DNA from: Sulfitobacter sp. | GTDB taxonomy: Bacteria > Pseudomonadota > Alphaproteobacteria > Rhodobacterales > Rhodobacteraceae | Assembly: GCA_026421135.1 (NCBI GenBank) | Contig: JAPKCR010000141.1 | Location: 1-6,453, forward strand | DNA length: 6,453 nucleotides | Direction: 5' to 3' | In this document: positions 5,792 to 6,453 of the stretch, in pieces | Position numbering within the stretch: the first letter of the stretch is position 1 | How the letters are laid out: each line of letters opens with the position of its first letter | The notes under the pieces: generated by a model | The model's input: the letters and a program-made list of their open reading frames with translations, nothing else | Told to the model about the DNA's origin: nothing | Database searches by the model: none | Position numbers and translations under genes: made by a program

Positions 5792-6453
5792 TCATCTGGG
5801 TGCGGTTTGACCCATCTTGAACAGGGTATCTAGGACCAGTGCAGCAGGGTCAAGGTTGACGGCCATCCCGTGACGTGCGCGCGTGCCGATCTCGTGAGCG
5901 GCTTCGGCCCATGCGCGACCCTGATCCGGGGTCGCTGACAATCGGGCGAGCACGGCCCGCTCGTTCGGTGCGGCCTCGGTTTGCGGGGGCTGGCCTGTGG
6001 CACCCGTGCGGGCAAGACGCAACATCAGCAGGTCGATCAGCGTAAACAAAAGCGCCAGTTTATCTTCGGCACCGCGGGTGGCAGCGGCCTCGGCCAACGC
6101 CAGCGCGCGGGATCGATCCATCTGGGGCAGGGTGCCCAGAATGCCGACCAGTTCAGCATACATCTTGAGACCGCCCATCAACGATAATCCAAGCGCACCG
6201 CCGACCGACCCGCCCGAAAGCGCTGCAAGCGCAGCCGGATCGCCTTGGATGTCCACATCGGATTGGGCCAATGCCTGTGCCATCTGCTCGGGTGACAAGG
6301 TGCCCAACCGCAAGGTGCGGCAGCGTGATCGGATGGTGGGTAAAAGCCCAGATGGCCGGTGGCTGATCAGCAGGATGACTGCGCGGGCAGGCGGTTCTTC
6401 GAGCATCTTGAGAAGGGCATTCGCTGCGTTCGGGTTCATCAGATCCGCGTCGT
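5792..6453 (-). CDS. holB: HolB, DNA polymerase III delta' subunit (partial, N-terminus outside window)
   Basis: Delta' is part of the clamp-loader complex that opens the beta sliding clamp and loads it onto primed DNA. The visible frame runs from the right edge to TGA at 5792 and gives the last 219 residues, roughly 60 percent of a normal delta'. It enters as DADLMNPNAANALLKMLEEPP, the highly conserved AAA+ segment just after Walker B. ILLISHRPSGLLPTIRSRCRTLRL follows, holding the sensor 1 region and the SRC arginine-finger motif of clamp-loader subunits. The remainder is the helical domain III, rich in Ala and Leu. No stop occurs before the edge, and the internal ATG at 6439 is not the true start. 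It leads the holB-tatD-MBL operon in this window; tmk is the usual gene before it in related genomes, but it is not visible here. Confidence 0.95.
   Translation of the reverse strand, partial: DADLMNPNAANALLKMLEEPPARAVILLISHRPSGLLPTIRSRCRTLRLGTLSPEQMAQALAQSDVDIQGDPAALAALSGGSVGGALGLSLMGGLKMYAELVGILGTLPQMDRSRALALAEAAATRGAEDKLALLFTLIDLLMLRLARTGATGQPPQTEAAPNERAVLARLSATPDQGRAWAEAAHEIGTRARHGMAVNLDPAALVLDTLFKMGQTAPR

Noticed and set aside
1..6453. Possibility that the window carries a defence, mobile or other novel multi-gene system.
   Set aside because: Every sizeable gene belongs to a known housekeeping or metabolic family. Strand and coding style are uniform, and no integrase, transposase, toxin, reverse transcriptase, repeat array or attachment site is visible.

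Overview
The window looks like ordinary chromosomal DNA from an alphaproteobacterium, most likely of the Rhodobacteraceae/Roseobacter group. This is inferred from the moderately high GC, the holB-tatD-MBL gene order, the protein styles, and an intergenic palindrome of a type I remember from that group. All seven genes lie on the minus strand, so transcription runs from high to low coordinates. I saw no mobile element, CRISPR array, tRNA or rRNA.

In order of transcription, the window opens inside holB (clamp-loader delta' subunit, cut by the right edge at 6453). After 18 bp comes tatD (metal-dependent deoxyribonuclease family), whose stop overlaps by one base the start of a PhnP-like metallo-beta-lactamase-fold hydrolase. 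These three form a compact housekeeping operon. An 82-bp spacer (4088-4169) holds a strong hairpin and a palindromic repeat.

The second block is three genes joined by 4-bp ATGA overlaps: an AEC-family transporter (GTG start), a glutathione S-transferase-like protein with a CPYA motif, and a CIA30-domain protein related to the complex I assembly factor NDUFAF1. They are clearly translated as a unit, but the sequence does not show what they do together.

A 185-bp spacer (1871-2055) then leads to a monocistronic DJ-1/PfpI (Hsp31-like) gene with a clear ribosome binding site and a stem-loop just after its stop. After a further 142-bp spacer (1054-1195) comes rsgA, the circularly permuted GTPase of 30S ribosome maturation. 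It ends at 40, and the last 39 bp to the left edge hold nothing I can name.

I did not find a new biological system here. The points most worth a second look are the exporter-GST-CIA30 cassette, the intergenic repeat at 4111-4168, the loss of the PhnP-type structural zinc cysteines in the MBL protein, and leader hairpins before rsgA and the DJ-1/PfpI gene.
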